Source: Arion vulgaris
Lineage: Eukaryota; Mollusca; Gastropoda; Stylommatophora; Arionidae
Assembly (NCBI GenBank): GCA_020796225.1
Contig: CM036758.1
Span: 70,654,366-70,718,365 of the forward strand
Reading direction: 5' to 3'
Length of the DNA stretch: 64,000 nt
Below are positions 60,540 through 64,000 of the stretch, in pieces. The notes under the pieces were generated by a model. That model saw only the letters and a list, made by a program, of their open reading frames with translations. It had not been told where the DNA came from and did not search any database. The position numbers were made by a program, and so were the translations under genes. Every line of letters begins with the position of its first letter. Position 1 is the stretch's first letter.

Positions 60540-61914
60540 ACTGCCGTTATAATTTTTATTGATTATATGATAATGTGCTCCTGAAGTAATGACCTATATA
60601 TAACCTTCAGCTGTATCTAGCAAGTTTTTTCTTGGAATATATTTTCTCTTCTGCGTGTCTTTAGGAATTTACACGCACCGATGAACCTAAGTTGTGGTTG
60701 CTCAGCTTCTTTCTTCTCCCGTAGAAAGTCAAATAAAATGAAATAAACAAGTCGCCTGATTTCTTGTACCAGAAGTGTGTGCCTGCTGCATGAATGTGGA
60801 AAATGCATGATACACTCTTTGTTGTTTGAAGCCATTTTCATGGTCAGTAGTTACTTCCTTTCTTCTGGATTTTATTTTCATAATTAACTAATGCAGTGTA
60901 ACTATTCTGTGTTTGGCTCAAGTACTGATGTGTACACATAATTGTGTGTAAACAATGTATCCTTCTTGATCATTGTGTCAGTGCTTTGTGTGTTTTATAT
61001 ATTAATGAGAATTATATATTATGGGAAAATAATTATCTATTTATGTATATAGTGAAAATATAGTCATTCATGTTTCATTTTCCAGCAGATGCTTGTGGGT
61101 AAAAGATGGTGTCGTATATTTGCAGATTTGAAAACAGGTTATGCAGACTTGAGAAAATGATTCTTTGTTCAAACTTGGCATGGCCCTCTGCAACATAAGG
61201 CCGACTAGCTGAGACGGGAAAAACCAAAAATTTATGTGGGCTGGCTTTTATAAGTGTTTGATAGCAACACAATTTTTGAGTCTATGGTTATTTATTGATG
61301 AAAAATGTTAGTAATACTGATATTCCTTAGTGTTAAACTTAACTTGTTACATAATATAACCTTGTTTTAGCATGTTGCGTTGTTTTTAAAATGAATATGT
61401 CTGAATCTAACAATACTGGAATGTGAAGTCACTGTTGTGGTCTTATTTCCTAGAATTTTCACCTGAGCTGGCCAGCCTTATGTTCTCGGAGGCCACTAAA
61501 TTTGGAAAGCTGCAAGAGAGACACAAATATACCATTTGTTTGTGTGTGTACATATATAAAAACAAACATTTAAGAATATCTGTAAAATTCTGCTGTGCAT
61601 GTATCGATACTGGTCTGCATCCTACCTACACATGAATGTCTTCTATACTGTTCAGTCATACTTTTGTCTGCTAAGGGTATGATGTGTTTAATGGGTGAGA
61701 TTAAAGCTAAACAATTGCTCAACTTATCACCTGAATATAAGTACATGCATTTTTGGGTGTAGAACTCAAAATAGATGTTACTAAATCACATGCATGTTCT
61801 TGCATATCTGGGCTTGAGATTGATATCCTATTCTTTGATTTCTAGCAATATGGCTTCATTTGATTTTGTAATGACCTGAAATAGATATTAAGCAGTTGTA
61901 GGTGACTTAGTGTG
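60540..61914. other. Intergenic, no gene established
   Basis: A/T-rich. The only protein-like stretch is about 61455-61540, listed under findings. Confidence 0.35.
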
Positions 61915-62110
61915 GGACGAACTTACGTAAGTGTTCGCCTGTCGTCTCGAGACTCAAGAGCGTTGTGGGCTCAATTCCACACTCAACGTTCCACAAGTGA
62001 GGGAAGGAATTGCCCTCCTACCTACTTCACACCAGGGTCTATAAATGTGAAGTGATAGGCACTTCATACCCTAAGGTCTGAAAAGGTTACGGGAAATTTT
62101 ATTTATTTTA
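61915..62110 (+). mobile_element. SINE-K copy
   Basis: tRNA-like head (ACTTACGTAAGTGTTCGCCT, B-box-like GGGCTCAATTCC), then a body shared with 24390-24500. Confidence 0.7.
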
Positions 62111-62339
62111 TAGGTGACTTAGTGTACAGTGGGTGGCTTAATGCATATAGTTAAACTCATTTAGTAAATATATCTGGGGACCAAGCGCAGAGATTTTTGG
62201 TATTGAAATATTTGACAAAATTACTACAATAACTTCTATAGTGAGATTGTTTGATGTGGATAAGGTGGATATAATCAAGTCACTCTGGAAGAACTATTTG
62301 GGATGATGATGTGGCCAGAAGTAAGTAACTTCTGTCCCA

Positions 62340-62600
62340 GATGACTGGTTGTGATCTTTATCTGGAATATTTTCCCGGACATAATTACAAGTTCCCTAAG
62401 CGATGCTATATACTTCTACAGAAATGTAGGCAGAATCCTGTAGTCAGTGTGGAGACTGCCATGAATCCGAAAACGGACCAGAAAAACCACGTGCTGAAAT
62501 TGGATATACTGGACCTAAATACGCAAAATATTGTAGGTTAACTGTTGTAACAACAGCAGATATACTTGTACACTTTGTCTTAACTCACAAAAAGTGATTA
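62340..62600 (+). mobile_element. Old SINE-A/B-like relic
   Basis: CGTGCTGAAATTGGATATAC and CTCACAAAAAGTGATTATTC recall the middle and tail modules of the A/B group; strongly diverged. Confidence 0.35.
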
Positions 62601-64000
62601 TTCGAAAGCGAACTTAGAGAATACTGAGGAGGTAATGCTGCAATCATCCAGTTAATCATCTTGCAGGATTTTGAACAAATAGAAGAGTCACCTGATAAGT
62701 TAGATATGAAGTGTGAAAATAAACACTGAATGCTTACAATGTACTAATATAACTTAACATAGATATGATATGTGGTGAAATTTCTGTCATTGATAAATCT
62801 GTTGTCAATTATTTTCAAATGGCCTGAAACATGCAAATATCAACAGCTATCACATATGTAATATACTCACATTTGTGCAAGGAAAAGAATATAGTCATTG
62901 ATACATTTAGTGTACATGTATAGAAATAGCAAAAAATGTTCTTGGAAGTGTTGCTTGTTGATAAACTTTCATTTTGTGCTGTCTGGTTGACTATTTTTGC
63001 TAATTGTCCACCAATAATTGGTTGATTATTAACACAGAAACTTGGGACTCCTGCCCTTTGCCACAATGTTATGTGTTCCATATAGTGTTAATTTATCTAG
63101 CCTTGAAGGAAGAAGCATTTATCTAATACCATTAAATACTGGACTTTCTATAGATGGTAGACAATTGCTGCAGAAGGATGTTTGCAAACAGTTGGCAATC
63201 TGGATTTTGTTCAGCTGTTCTCTTAGTTGCATGTGATCGCCACAAAGTTGGCTAATGAAAAGTTGTCATTAAACTGTCACTTACAGCACTTTGTTCCCAT
63301 TTCTTAGAGTTCGCTGGGGGATTGTATAGGACAGAGAAATTAATTCTGTATGCCAAAGCCGTTACCATGTATGTATGTACATATCATTGGTTTTGTTTTC
63401 TCCCAAACACAAACAACTTTTGACCTTAACGAGAAGTCGAATATGTAATGCTTCCAGAAAATGTAACATTTGACCACCTACCTTCCCCATCCGTTTGTCC
63501 ACTATGAATTCAGACGTAGTCATCAAATGAAAAGTTGTAACATCCCCCAAATGATATTTTTGAGGATATTTGTACTAAATATGGAGACATGCATTGTTGT
63601 GTTGTATTTCTATGTAGTTCCTTGCTAGATTGTAGCATTTTCTTGATTGCGCCTCATTTAGTCTGGGCTGTGGAGGTTGACCATAGGGATCACATATCCT
63701 TTAGTCTACAATTCCATCATATGTGTTTTTTCTTCAGGTTTGATTCCAGTCTAGTTTACACCTTGAAGGCGAATGATCCTCAGAAATTGCAGACAACAAG
63801 TAGATCACTGGACTGTGGGCGAGACTGCAAAAGGTCTATATACCAACATGTTACTGTTAAATCCAAAGGATAGCATCAACAACCTAATCATGCAGCACAA
63901 TATCTAGACTGTGATCCATACACTGCAGCAGACAGAATGAGAAATGTCAAGGGCCAACTTATCGATTTCCAGACACTTGAAGATTTAACAAACAGTTGCT
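62601..64000. other. Right-edge stretch, no gene established
   Basis: A/T-rich, only short ORFs. An open frame from about 63874 runs off the right edge (see findings). Confidence 0.35.

Noticed and set aside
63589..63873. 94-codon ORF near the right edge
   Set aside because: Cys/Phe-rich start without a family match. The middle contains a tRNA-like GTTTGATTCCAG word, so it is more likely repeat sequence.
1..64000. A novel multi-gene defence, biosynthetic or mobile system
   Set aside because: Apart from two conserved housekeeping-type genes, the coding signals are retrotransposon remnants. No gene cluster or operon-like arrangement is present.

Overview
This is an animal (metazoan) genomic window: genes are split into short exons by 1-6 kb introns with GT...AG borders, and most of the remaining DNA is interspersed repeat. 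The proteins and the mix of tRNA-like SINEs with (AAG)n-tailed retroposons suggest a lophotrochozoan, most likely a mollusc. That placement is an inference, not something the sequence proves. No bacterial, viral or organellar genes were seen.

Two protein-coding genes can be read, both on the + strand and head to tail. (1) Positions 1274-23450 hold the 3' ten coding exons (458 codons in one continuous frame) of a Dbl-family Rho guanine-nucleotide exchange factor of the ephexin type, with domain order DH-PH-SH3. Its 5' part lies left of the window. (2) Positions 42459-53405, or 53529 if a frame break is corrected, hold all six coding exons of a TDP-43 (TARDBP) orthologue: N-terminal domain, RRM1, RRM2 and a Gly/Asn/Trp-containing tail. 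Between them is about 19 kb of repeat-rich intergenic DNA. After TARDBP there is about 10 kb of 3' UTR/intergenic DNA with repeats and no recognisable gene.

The repeats form a readable record of retroposition. Labels SINE-A to SINE-M are mine. SINE-A and SINE-B are related families with (AAG)n tails. SINE-C is a related degraded family. SINE-D, E, F, H, I, J and K are tRNA-like families. SINE-L is a longer unit and SINE-M a short (AAG)n-tailed unit. Many copies carry intact target-site duplications (TSDs), and several are nested. Fragments of several non-LTR retrotransposon (LINE) families are present, nearly all 3'-end pieces. The best is a 1.77-kb 5'-truncated copy at 10524-12289 bounded by a perfect 19-bp TSD. 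DNA-transposon relics include two ~665-bp foldback palindromes, several elements flanked by TTAA-like sites, and a 469-bp element with perfect 25-bp terminal inverted repeats and an 8-bp TSD. Minisatellites with 29, 30, ~45, ~60 and ~100 bp units also occur.

The most notable points are: loss of the RNP1 phenylalanines in TDP-43 RRM2; a frame break just before a plausible TDP-43 C-terminus; a possible alternative or poison exon in the GEF's PH-SH3 linker; two SINE-D copies independently hit at the same internal site; and A/B SINEs built from shared modules. I found no convincing novel multi-gene system.
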